Source: Zoogloeaceae bacterium
GTDB taxonomy: Bacteria; Pseudomonadota; Gammaproteobacteria; Burkholderiales; Rhodocyclaceae
Direction of reading: 5' to 3'
NCBI GenBank assembly: GCA_031259605.1
Contig: JAIRLE010000028.1
Span: forward strand, 1-6,604
Length of the DNA: 6,604 bases
Below the pieces are notes generated by a model. That model was not told the DNA's origin, ran no database searches, and was given only the letters and a program-made list of their open reading frames with translations. Within the stretch, counting starts at the first letter, position 1; every line of letters begins with the position of its first letter. The position numbers were made by a program, and so were the translations under genes. This document shows positions 1-6,604 of this stretch, in pieces.

Positions 1-1809
1 CTGGAACTGGAAAAGCGCGATTTCGCCAGTCTTTCCAGGGAAGAAATCCGTTACCTGAAACAAAAGGGGTTTTCCGACCGGCGCCTGGCGTATCTCACGA
101 AAACCACGGAAAGCGAAGCGCGCGCGCGCCGTCATGCCCTGGGGGTGCGTCCGGTCTACAAGCGGGTGGATACCTGCGCTGCCGAATTTGCCAGCGATAC
201 GGCCTATCTGTATTCCACCTATGAGGAAGAATGCGAGGCCGCGCCTTCCAGCCGGAAAAAAATCATGGTGCTGGGCGGCGGGCCGAACCGCATCGGGCAG
301 GGCATCGAATTCGATTATTGCTGCGTACACGCCGCGATGGCGATGCGCGAGGACGGCTTCGAGACCATCATGGTCAATTGCAATCCGGAAACCGTCTCGA
401 CCGACTACGACACTTCCGACCGCCTCTATTTCGAGCCTTTGACGCTCGAGGACGTGCTGGAGATCGTCGCCGTGGAAAAGCCCTTGGGCGTGATCGTCCA
501 ATACGGCGGACAGACGCCCTTGAAACTCGCGCTCGACCTGGAGACGAACAATGTTCCCATCATCGGGACTTCGCCCGAATCCATCGACGTGGCCGAAGAC
601 CGCGAGCGTTTCCAGCAACTCCTCCATGAACTGGGCTTGAAACAGCCGCCCAACCGCACGGCGCGCGCGGAAGAGGAAGCCCTGACGCTGGCCGGAGAAA
701 TCGGCTATCCGCTGGTGGTGCGGCCTTCCTACGTGCTGGGCGGACGGGCAATGGAAATCGTCCATGAGCAAAAGGACCTGGAACGCTACATGCGCGAGGC
801 CGTCAAGGTCTCCAACGATTCGCCGGTGCTCCTGGATCGCTTCCTGAACGACGCCTGCGAAGTCGATGTGGACGCGCTCTCCGACGGTGAGGAAGTGATC
901 ATCGGCGGCGTCATGGAACACATCGAACAGGCGGGTGTGCATTCCGGCGATTCCGCCTGCTCCTTGCCGCCCTATTCGCTCTCGCAAGCCATCGCCGACG
1001 AATTGCGGCGGCAGACGAAATTGATGGCCAAGGCATTGAACGTGGTGGGCCTGATGAACGTACAGTTCGCCATCCAGAACGACGTGGTCTATGTGCTGGA
1101 AGTGAATCCCAGGGCCTCGCGCACCGTGCCCTTCGTTTCCAAGGCCACGGGCTTGCAACTGGCGAAGATCGCCGCCCGCTGCATGGCGGGAAAGACGTTG
1201 AAAGAACAGGGCGTGACGGCGGAAGTGGTGCCGCCCTATTTTTCGGTGAAGGAAGCGGTGTTTCCCTTCATCAAATTTCCCGGTGTCGACAATATCCTGG
1301 GGCCGGAGATGAAATCCACCGGCGAGGTGATGGGCGTGGGCAGGAGCTTTGCCGAAGCCTTCGTCAAATCCCAACTGGCGGCGGGCGTCAAGCTGCCGTC
1401 TGGCGGTAAAGTGTTTTTGTCGGTCAAGGACAGCGACAAGGCCAAGGCGGTGGAAATCGCCCGTCACCTGTCGAATGCGGGGTTTTCCATCGCCGCGACA
1501 CGCGGCACGGCTTCCGCCATCGAAGCGGCGGGCATACCCGTGCAGGCAGTGAATAAATTCACCGAAGGCCGCCCGCACGTGGTGGATATGATCAAAAACC
1601 ACGAAATCGCGCTCATCATCAACACTGTGGAAGAAAAGCGCCAGGCGGTGAGCGACTCCCGCTCCATCCGCGTCTCCGGCCTGCAAGCGCGAGTGACAAT
1701 GTACACCACCCTCTGGGGCGCGGAAGCGGCAACGGAAGGGATTACCTCCGGGGGAGGGCTGGAAGTGTATTCGGTGCAGGGGTTGCATGGGGCGTTGAAC
1801 GGCTCATGA
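1..1809 (+). CDS. carB: Carbamoyl-phosphate synthase large subunit, C-terminal 602 residues (5' end outside window)
   Basis: CarB makes carbamoyl phosphate from bicarbonate, glutamine-derived ammonia (supplied by CarA) and two ATP, feeding pyrimidine and arginine synthesis in the cytoplasm. The frame is open from base 1 to a TGA at 1807-1809. Against E. coli CarB (1073 residues) the offset is about 474 residues, so the first ATP-grasp unit and part of the oligomerisation domain are missing on the left. Seen here: the end of the oligomerisation domain (residues 1-85), then the second, carbamate-phosphorylating ATP-grasp unit (about 86-465). That unit has KIMVLGGGPNRIGQGIEFDY, RPSYVLGGRAMEIV from about residue 239, and metal-binding E367 and N369 in EVNPRASRTVPF. 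The MGS-like allosteric domain spans about 468-602. Its K480, T500, T503 and K519 match the E. coli ornithine/UMP-site residues K954, T974, T977 and K993. No frameshift or internal stop is seen, so the gene looks functional. carA is expected upstream but is not visible. Confidence 0.98.
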   Translation: MELEKRDFASLSREEIRYLKQKGFSDRRLAYLTKTTESEARARRHALGVRPVYKRVDTCAAEFASDTAYLYSTYEEECEAAPSSRKKIMVLGGGPNRIGQGIEFDYCCVHAAMAMREDGFETIMVNCNPETVSTDYDTSDRLYFEPLTLEDVLEIVAVEKPLGVIVQYGGQTPLKLALDLETNNVPIIGTSPESIDVAEDRERFQQLLHELGLKQPPNRTARAEEEALTLAGEIGYPLVVRPSYVLGGRAMEIVHEQKDLERYMREAVKVSNDSPVLLDRFLNDACEVDVDALSDGEEVIIGGVMEHIEQAGVHSGDSACSLPPYSLSQAIADELRRQTKLMAKALNVVGLMNVQFAIQNDVVYVLEVNPRASRTVPFVSKATGLQLAKIAARCMAGKTLKEQGVTAEVVPPYFSVKEAVFPFIKFPGVDNILGPEMKSTGEVMGVGRSFAEAFVKSQLAAGVKLPSGGKVFLSVKDSDKAKAVEIARHLSNAGFSIAATRGTASAIEAAGIPVQAVNKFTEGRPHVVDMIKNHEIALIINTVEEKRQAVSDSRSIRVSGLQARVTMYTTLWGAEAATEGITSGGGLEVYSVQGLHGALNGS

Positions 1810-1915
1810 ACTGTCGAAGAGTGGAATATCCGGGCGGATGGCTCGTTCGTGGCGCGCATATTCCGCGCATCATCACCGTTCGTGAAAGCCGAGGGTTTTG
1901 GGGGATCGCGGCACG
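1810..1915. other. carB-jetA intergenic gap with short repeats
   Basis: This 106-base gap separates the housekeeping gene from the defence operon. I see no stem followed by a T-run, so there is no obvious intrinsic terminator for carB, and no convincing -35/-10 pair. It does hold short repeats: CGTTCGTG at 1844-1851 and 1877-1884 (33 bases apart), CGCGCAT at 1853-1859 and 1864-1870 (11 apart), the inverted pair GGAATAT (1823-1829) and ATATTCC (1858-1864), and a possible 5-bp hairpin GCGCG/CGCGC at 1852-1868. These could mark an operator or promoter region for jetA, but such short matches can arise by chance in GC-rich DNA. Read-through from carB into jetA is equally possible. Confidence 0.4.
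1900..1905 (+). promoter_or_regulatory. Weak ribosome binding site for jetA
   Basis: A GGGGGA run ends 10 bases before the ATG at 1916. It is a poor but usable Shine-Dalgarno match and favours the ATG over the in-frame TTG at 1898, where the nearest GAGGG (1891-1895) is only 2 bases away, too close to work normally. An in-frame TGA at 1883-1885 rules out any earlier start. Confidence 0.45.
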
Positions 1916-3376
1916 ATGAAAGCAGACAAGGCCATCGCGACTTACCAGCGCATGCGGACACAGCCCCTGTGGCGGCTGCTTGCTTCGGACAACGGACCTA
2001 CCGTCATCGGTCTGCTTCAAGTCCATCTTTACGAGAGCGAGCGGAGCCTTCCGGCTTCCATCTTTCACGAACGGATCGAAAGGGCGCTGGAGGAGCTTCG
2101 CGCGCAAGGCGAAGATTTCCCCCGGACGGCGCAGGCCTATGTCGCTGGCTGGCTTGCCGATGCTTATCTTGAGCGGCGCTTTCCGGCGGGCGCTTCCGAG
2201 GAGGAATATGAACTCTCCACTGCCGCGGTCGAGGCCATTCGCTTTGTCTCCGGTCTGGCGCAGCCGCATTCGGCGGCGACCGAGAGCCGCCTGACGCTGG
2301 TCATTGAGGCTCTGGCGAGGCTTGCCGAGGATACCGACAGCGATAAATCCCGCCGTATCGACCGGCTCATGGCCGAGCGGGCGCGCATCGACAAGGAGAT
2401 AAACGCCATCCAGGCGGGCCAGATGCGTGTACTGCCTCACGCAACAGCCCTGGAGCGCACACGGGAGATCATCACGCTGGCCGATGATCTGGCCGGCGAC
2501 TTCCGGCGCGTCCGCGACGAGTTCGATCAACTCAATCGGGAACTCCGCGAACGCATCATGGACAACGACGGCAATCGGGGCGACGTGCTGGATTCGCTGT
2601 TCGCCGGCATCGACCTGATTTCGGAGAGCGAAGCGGGCAGGACGTTTTCCGCGTTCTGGCACCTGCTTACGGACCCTGAGCAGGCGGCCACGCTCGACCA
2701 GGCGCTGGATAGCGTGATGTCGCGGGAGTTCGTGGGCCGGCTCGAAGCCAGGGAGCGGCGGTTCCTGCGGCGGCTGACGCGGACCCTCCTCGAACAGGGA
2801 GGCATGGTCCATGAAGTGCTCCGGACCTTCGCCCGCAGCTTGAAGCATTTCGTCCAGAGCCGTGAGTACCTCGAACAGCGCCGGCTCAATCACCTGCTGA
2901 AAGACGCCCAGCGCGCCGCGCTCGCCTTGAAGGACGAGATCAAGGCCACGGAGACCCTCCAATACACGCTCGAACTTACGAGCAGCCGTTTGCGCTCCCT
3001 GTCCCAATGGGTGCTGTACGACCCGTCCCTGCAAGCCCCGCCCGGCCAGATGGCGGAGGGGGAGGCACCGCTGATCGACCTGGAGTCCGTCAGCGAACTG
3101 GTCGCCCAGTCCGAGATCGACTTTCGCACCCTGAAGGCCAATGTGCGGGCGGTCCTTGCGCAGCGATCCCAAGCATCCGTCGCCGATGTCCTGGAGCGGT
3201 TCCCCGCGGCGCAGGGGCTGGGCAGCGTGGTGGGCCTGCTGGCCCTGGGCAGCCGGCACGGGTTCAAGGCCGGCCAGGATGAAACCGTGGGCTGGCTTGG
3301 CGGCGACGACCAGCAGCGCCGCGCCCGGATTCCAAAGATTTTCTTTTTGAGGGAGCGGGCCGATGAACTGGCCTGA
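1916..3376 (+). CDS. jetA: Wadjet type I protein JetA (DUF3375, MukF-like kleisin)
   Basis: JetA is the kleisin subunit of the type I Wadjet SMC complex. It bridges JetC heads, carries JetB, and corresponds to MukF in MukBEF. The 486-residue length is normal for DUF3375. The N-terminal block starts YQRMRTQPLWRLLASDNGP (residues 10-28), the usual opening of the family, and about 10-125 probably forms winged-helix folds. About 150-390 is highly charged and mostly helical, with likely coiled-coil stretches (for example RLMAERARIDKEINAIQ and LADDLAGDFRRVRDEFDQL). The C-terminal block has GLGSVVGLLALGSRHG (434-449) and ends RRARIPKIFF (from about 468). It is likely the winged helix that contacts the SMC head, by analogy with MukF. 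No signal peptide or membrane segment is seen, so it is cytoplasmic. The ATG at 1916 is preferred; a TTG six codons upstream (1898) is the alternative. The TGA stop lies inside jetB, giving a 14-base overlap that suggests coupled translation. Family assignment rests on remembered motifs plus context. Confidence 0.93.
   Translation: MKADKAIATYQRMRTQPLWRLLASDNGPTVIGLLQVHLYESERSLPASIFHERIERALEELRAQGEDFPRTAQAYVAGWLADAYLERRFPAGASEEEYELSTAAVEAIRFVSGLAQPHSAATESRLTLVIEALARLAEDTDSDKSRRIDRLMAERARIDKEINAIQAGQMRVLPHATALERTREIITLADDLAGDFRRVRDEFDQLNRELRERIMDNDGNRGDVLDSLFAGIDLISESEAGRTFSAFWHLLTDPEQAATLDQALDSVMSREFVGRLEARERRFLRRLTRTLLEQGGMVHEVLRTFARSLKHFVQSREYLEQRRLNHLLKDAQRAALALKDEIKATETLQYTLELTSSRLRSLSQWVLYDPSLQAPPGQMAEGEAPLIDLESVSELVAQSEIDFRTLKANVRAVLAQRSQASVADVLERFPAAQGLGSVVGLLALGSRHGFKAGQDETVGWLGGDDQQRRARIPKIFFLRERADELA
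3349..3354 (+). promoter_or_regulatory. Ribosome binding site for jetB inside the jetA 3' end
   Basis: GAGGGA sits 8 bases before the jetB ATG at 3363, near-ideal Shine-Dalgarno spacing. It lies within jetA coding sequence, so jetB translation is probably coupled to ribosomes finishing jetA. This fixes the jetB start. Confidence 0.7.
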
Positions 3377-4070
3377 GGAGGACGAAACCGTCCCGCCGGA
3401 CGAGGAACCGGAGGCGGAGGCCGCGCCGGCTTTCGCCAACGCCCTGTTCCTCGGGGACAGCGGCGAGCTGCCGCTGGATACCCGGCGCGCCTTGGTGCAG
3501 CTTCTCGCCGGGCCGTCGCTCGACGGGTGCCGGCATCCGAAACTCTGGCCGATCCTGGTGCGGGACAAGGTTCTGATCTGCCGCCGCCTGGCCGAATTCT
3601 TCCTCGAACTGGTCATCGACCCGGATGTGCAGGTCGCGTTCACTCGCCAGGCGGATACCGGCGATCTGGAAGTGCCGCTCTTGCTGCGCCGTGCCCAGCT
3701 GAGCTTCATCGAATCCATTTTGCTGCTCTACCTTCGCCAGCGGCTGACCCAGGCGGATGCGCAAGGCGACCGCGCGGTGGTGTCGAGCGACGAGATCCTG
3801 GAGTTCCTTACGTTGTATGAGCGCGCTTCCAGCACCGACCGCGCGGGATTCGCCAGACGGGTTCATGCCGCCATCGAGAAAATCAAGACGCACAGCATCC
3901 TTCGCAAGATTCGCTCCAGCGACGATCGGTTCGAAATTTCGCCCACCTTGAAGCTCCTCTTTTCGGCCGAGAAAATAGAAGCACTGACCCGCTTGTATCA
4001 GCGCATGGCCGCGGGCGAGGTGCCCGTGCGCGAAACTCCGTCCGAATCCGGCGAGGAGTACGAAGAATGA
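3363..4070 (+). CDS. jetB: Wadjet type I protein JetB (DUF4194, MukE/KITE-like)
   Basis: JetB is the small KITE-type subunit that binds the JetA kleisin and helps clamp DNA in the Wadjet SMC motor, equivalent to MukE. The product is 235 residues, within the usual DUF4194 range. Residues 1-21 are strongly acidic and probably disordered. The DUF4194 core includes DLEVPLLLRRAQLSFIESI (101-119) running into a long helix to about residue 128; although rich in leucine, it is a soluble packing helix rather than a clear membrane span. A C-terminal winged helix is likely at about 140-205, beginning SSDEILEFL, followed by EKIKTHSILRKI, a wing around RSSDDRFEISP, and then LKLLF. The last dozen residues are again acidic (SESGEEYEE). 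The start has a good ribosome binding site. The gene overlaps jetA by 14 bases and jetC by 4. No active-site residues are expected; the role is structural and DNA-binding, by analogy with MukE. Confidence 0.92.
   Translation: MNWPEEDETVPPDEEPEAEAAPAFANALFLGDSGELPLDTRRALVQLLAGPSLDGCRHPKLWPILVRDKVLICRRLAEFFLELVIDPDVQVAFTRQADTGDLEVPLLLRRAQLSFIESILLLYLRQRLTQADAQGDRAVVSSDEILEFLTLYERASSTDRAGFARRVHAAIEKIKTHSILRKIRSSDDRFEISPTLKLLFSAEKIEALTRLYQRMAAGEVPVRETPSESGEEYEE
4053..4058 (+). promoter_or_regulatory. Ribosome binding site for jetC inside the jetB 3' end
   Basis: GAGGAG lies 8 bases before the jetC ATG at 4067. The start and the jetB stop share ATGA (4067-4070), the classic arrangement for translational coupling. 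Together these fix the jetC start, which also falls 46 codons before the Walker A motif, as expected for the family. Confidence 0.75.
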
Positions 4071-6604
4071 TCCCGGAACACCAGAGCGCCTCCCTGTCCG
4101 CCCGGGAACAGCAATTCCGGATGTCCCGCCTACAGGTTTTCAACTGGGGCACGTTTTCCGGTCTTCATGATGTTCCCGTCAGCGAACGCGGTTTTCTGTT
4201 CGTCGGCCGATCGGGGTCGGGGAAGTCGACGCTTCTCGACGCCTTTTCGGCGCTGTTGGTGCCTCCCCGCTGGATCGATTTCAACGCCGCCGCGCGCGAG
4301 GCGGAACGCAGCGGCCGCGACCGCAACCTCGTCACCTACCTGCGCGGCGCGTGGGCAGAGCAAAAGGACGGGAAATCGGGCGAGATCGCCACCCGCTATC
4401 TGCGTCCGGGAACCACCTGGTCCGCCCTGGCGCTGACCTACCGGAATCCGCGGGGGCAGCGCGTGGCGCTCGTCCAGGTGTTCTGGCTGCGAGGCAGCGC
4501 CACGGACGTCAAACGTCACTATCTCCTCTTCGAACGGGCCTTCGACCTGCGTGAGCTGGAAGATTTCGGCCAATCCAACTTCGATATCCGTAAACTCAAG
4601 CAATCCTTCCCGGAGGCGTTCGCCCGCGACGAATTCCGCCCGTATTGCGAGCGATTCCGCCGCCTGCTCGGCATCGAGAGCGAAATGGCGCTGCGTTTGC
4701 TGCACAAGACCCAGTCGGCCAAGAATCTCGGCGACTTGAACGCCTTCCTCCGGGATTTCATGCTCGACAAGCCCGAAACCTTCGCGGTGGCGGAGCGTTT
4801 AGTCAGCGGGTTTGGCGAACTCAACGCGGCTCACCAGGCGGTGGTCACCGCCCGCGAGCAGATCCAAACGCTCGCGCCGGCGCGGGAACAGCACCAGCGC
4901 AGGGAGTCGCTCGTACTACGGCGAAATGAACGGGATGAACTGCGCCTCGGTGTGGATGGCTACCGGGAAACCCGCCGGATCGATCTGCTCAAAGAGCATC
5001 TGTCATCCCTCGAAGTGCATGCCGGCGGCGCGCAAGGCGAGGTCGTCCGGCGCCAGAGCGCCCTGGATAACCACGCCACGGCCTTGCGGGATCTGGAGCG
5101 GCGGCAGCTTGATGCGGGCGGCGACCGGATCGCGCAGTGGGAAGCGGAGAAAAAGGGGCTGGAAACCCAGCGCGAGGATCGCTCGCGAAAACGCAAACAA
5201 GCGGAAGAGGCTTGCAAGAAGCTTGGCTGGAGCCTTCCCGACTCGCCCCGGGCCTTCGCCGAATTGCTGGGCAGCGCGCGGCAGGAAGTCGAGGACTGGG
5301 AACGGCAAAGCAGCGAAAGCCGCGAAGAGCAGTTTCGTCTGGCCAGTCAGAAAAAGGATGCCGAGACCGCGTTTTCGCAAGCGGTGAAAGAAGTGCAAGC
5401 GCTCCAGCGCCAGCCGTCGAACCTGCCCGCGGACATGCTCGAACTGCGTCGCGACGTCGCCACGGCCATCGGGATCTCCGAATCGGCGCTCCCCTTCGTC
5501 GGCGAACTGATCGAAGTGAAACCCGACGATGCTAAGTGGCAAGGTGCCATCGAACGGGTGCTGCACGGCTTCGCGCTCTCGCTCCTCATCGACGAACGCC
5601 ATTATCCGGCGCTCGCCAATCACCTCAATGGCATCCATCTCGGACAGCGCCTGGTGTATTACCGGACCGGGCGTCCGGACGCCTGTCAGGCCAGGCCCAT
5701 CGTGTCCCATTCCCTGGTCCTCAAGCTGAACCTCAAGGAAGGAACGTATTTCGAATGGTTGCAAGCCGAGCTGCGGCTGCGCTTCGACTACGCGTGCGTC
5801 GACTCCATTGCGTCGTTCAAGAGCGCCGACCGGGCACTGACCCGGGAAGGCCAGGTCAGGCACAGCAAGACCCGGCACGAGAAGGACGACCGCCGCAGGG
5901 TCGACGACCGGAAAAACTGGGTGCTCGGGTTCGACAACCGCGAGAAGCTGGCGATCTTTCAAAAGCAGGCGCAGGAACTGGCGGACACGATTTCACGTCT
6001 CGCAGGAGAGATCGGCGCTCTCGGCGATCAGGACAGGAACCGCACGGCCCGGGCCATGCAATGCCAGACGCTGGTCAATCTCCAGTGGCAGGAAATCGAC
6101 CTCATTCCCTTGCTGCATCGCATCCACAGCATCGAACGGCAGATCCGGGAAGCGCAGGAAGGCAATACCGCCTTGCAGCAGATCAATGAGCGGATCGACA
6201 AGCAAAAGGCGCTGGTCGAGCGGGCCGAAAAGGCGCTGCGAGACGCAAAGGTCGCGCACGAGTTGGTCTCAAAACAGATCAAGGACCATGCGCAGAAACT
6301 CGAATCCCTCCTCCAGGACGCGTCCAGAGTTTCATTGACTCCTCATCAGGTCTCGGGGCTTGACGAGCGGTTCGCCGGGCAGGCGGACGCGCTCAGGATC
6401 GACAACCTTGACAAGGTTGCGACTTCTGTCGAGCGAGCGCTCAACACGGAGATCGAAGAGATCAATCGCGCGATTGGCGTTTGTGAAAAGGAAATGGAAA
6501 CGCGCTTCGCCGATTTCAAACGGCAGTGGCCGATGGATGCCGGAGACATGGATACGAGCCTGGCCAGCGCGCCGGACTATTTCGCCAAACTGGTCCGCCT
6601 GGAG
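4067..6604 (+). CDS. jetC: Wadjet type I protein JetC (MukB-like SMC ATPase), N-terminal 846 residues (3' end outside window)
   Basis: JetC is the SMC motor of type I Wadjet: two copies joined at a hinge use ATP binding and hydrolysis to extrude DNA loops before JetD cuts. The frame is open from ATG 4067 to the window edge with no stop (846 codons). Residues 17-63 form the N-terminal half of the ATPase head: FRMSRLQVFNWGTF, then Walker A GRSGSGKST at 47-55 with lysine K53, then LLDAFSALL. The head half runs to about residue 250. A first coiled-coil arm spans about 250-465, rich in E, R, Q and K. A hinge-like domain follows from about 474, with LPFVGELIEVKPDDAKWQGA (475-494) and IERVLHGFALSLL. 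RHEKDD (603-608) and WVLGFDN (618-624) lead into the returning coiled coil, which continues to the edge. These motifs match the COG4913 type of SMC-like ATPase. Family members are roughly 1100 residues, so about 250-300 are missing on the right, including the signature motif and Walker B. ATPase competence therefore cannot be fully judged. No frameshift is seen. Confidence 0.93.
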   Translation, partial: MIPEHQSASLSAREQQFRMSRLQVFNWGTFSGLHDVPVSERGFLFVGRSGSGKSTLLDAFSALLVPPRWIDFNAAAREAERSGRDRNLVTYLRGAWAEQKDGKSGEIATRYLRPGTTWSALALTYRNPRGQRVALVQVFWLRGSATDVKRHYLLFERAFDLRELEDFGQSNFDIRKLKQSFPEAFARDEFRPYCERFRRLLGIESEMALRLLHKTQSAKNLGDLNAFLRDFMLDKPETFAVAERLVSGFGELNAAHQAVVTAREQIQTLAPAREQHQRRESLVLRRNERDELRLGVDGYRETRRIDLLKEHLSSLEVHAGGAQGEVVRRQSALDNHATALRDLERRQLDAGGDRIAQWEAEKKGLETQREDRSRKRKQAEEACKKLGWSLPDSPRAFAELLGSARQEVEDWERQSSESREEQFRLASQKKDAETAFSQAVKEVQALQRQPSNLPADMLELRRDVATAIGISESALPFVGELIEVKPDDAKWQGAIERVLHGFALSLLIDERHYPALANHLNGIHLGQRLVYYRTGRPDACQARPIVSHSLVLKLNLKEGTYFEWLQAELRLRFDYACVDSIASFKSADRALTREGQVRHSKTRHEKDDRRRVDDRKNWVLGFDNREKLAIFQKQAQELADTISRLAGEIGALGDQDRNRTARAMQCQTLVNLQWQEIDLIPLLHRIHSIERQIREAQEGNTALQQINERIDKQKALVERAEKALRDAKVAHELVSKQIKDHAQKLESLLQDASRVSLTPHQVSGLDERFAGQADALRIDNLDKVATSVERALNTEIEEINRAIGVCEKEMETRFADFKRQWPMDAGDMDTSLASAPDYFAKLVRLE

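Noticed and set aside
134..442. Separate small genes inside carB on either strand
   Set aside because: All overlap the conserved CarB frame and encode arginine- or proline-rich sequence with no support.
1852..1868. GC hairpin after carB as a terminator
   Set aside because: The stem is only 5 bp with a 7-base loop and no following T-run, so it does not qualify as an intrinsic terminator.
1742..3718. A 658-codon open frame on the minus strand covering all of jetA and the start of jetB
   Set aside because: It lies opposite genes with clear family motifs, its product is low-complexity and rich in R, G, L, A and Q with no recognisable domain, and long antisense frames are common opposite GC-rich genes with biased third positions.
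4812..5387. Plus-strand open frames of 191 and 217 codons within 4812-6189 in other frames
   Set aside because: The jetC frame runs unbroken through this whole stretch with hinge and coiled-coil motifs. The alternative frames give R-, S- and A-rich sequence without motifs, so they are out-of-frame readings and not a frameshifted or split gene.
5003..5962. A 319-codon minus-strand open frame opposite jetC
   Set aside because: It is fully inside the jetC coding frame, with repetitive composition typical of the reverse of coiled-coil codons and no domain signature.
1916..6604. Chromosomal MukBEF or MksBEF condensin instead of Wadjet
   Set aside because: MukBEF is usually ordered mukF-mukE-mukB with different sequences. 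The DUF3375-like and DUF4194-like motifs and the JetC WVLGFDN and RHEKDD segments point to type I Wadjet. The call still relies on recalled motifs and would be settled by profile search.

Overview
The window holds the 3' part of a housekeeping gene followed by most of a plasmid-defence operon, all on the plus strand. The DNA is GC-rich. The partial carB product resembles betaproteobacterial and gammaproteobacterial CarB closely enough to suggest a proteobacterium, more likely a betaproteobacterium. This placement is inferred from remembered family sequences, not from a search.

Layout: bases 1-1809 encode the last 602 residues of CarB, the large subunit of carbamoyl-phosphate synthase (pyrimidine and arginine supply). 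A 106-base gap follows, with no clear terminator or promoter but a few short repeats. Three tightly packed genes come next. jetA (1916-3376, DUF3375, kleisin-like) overlaps jetB (3363-4070, DUF4194, MukE/KITE-like) by 14 bases. jetB overlaps jetC (4067 to beyond the right edge, MukB-like SMC ATPase) by 4 bases. The gene order, the overlaps and the family motifs identify a type I Wadjet system.

How the genes work together: in characterised Wadjet systems, JetA, JetB and JetC form a MukBEF-like SMC motor that extrudes DNA loops. JetD, a Toprim-type nuclease subunit (DUF3322/DUF2220), cuts small closed circular DNA such as plasmids. JetD is not in this window. The window ends inside jetC after 846 codons, so the C-terminal half of the SMC head (signature motif and Walker B) and jetD must lie to the right if the system is complete.

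I saw no tRNA, rRNA, insertion sequence, CRISPR array or obvious attachment site. The system is a known one, not a new one. The points most worth a second look are its position directly behind carB, the small repeats in the gap before jetA, and the content past the right edge.
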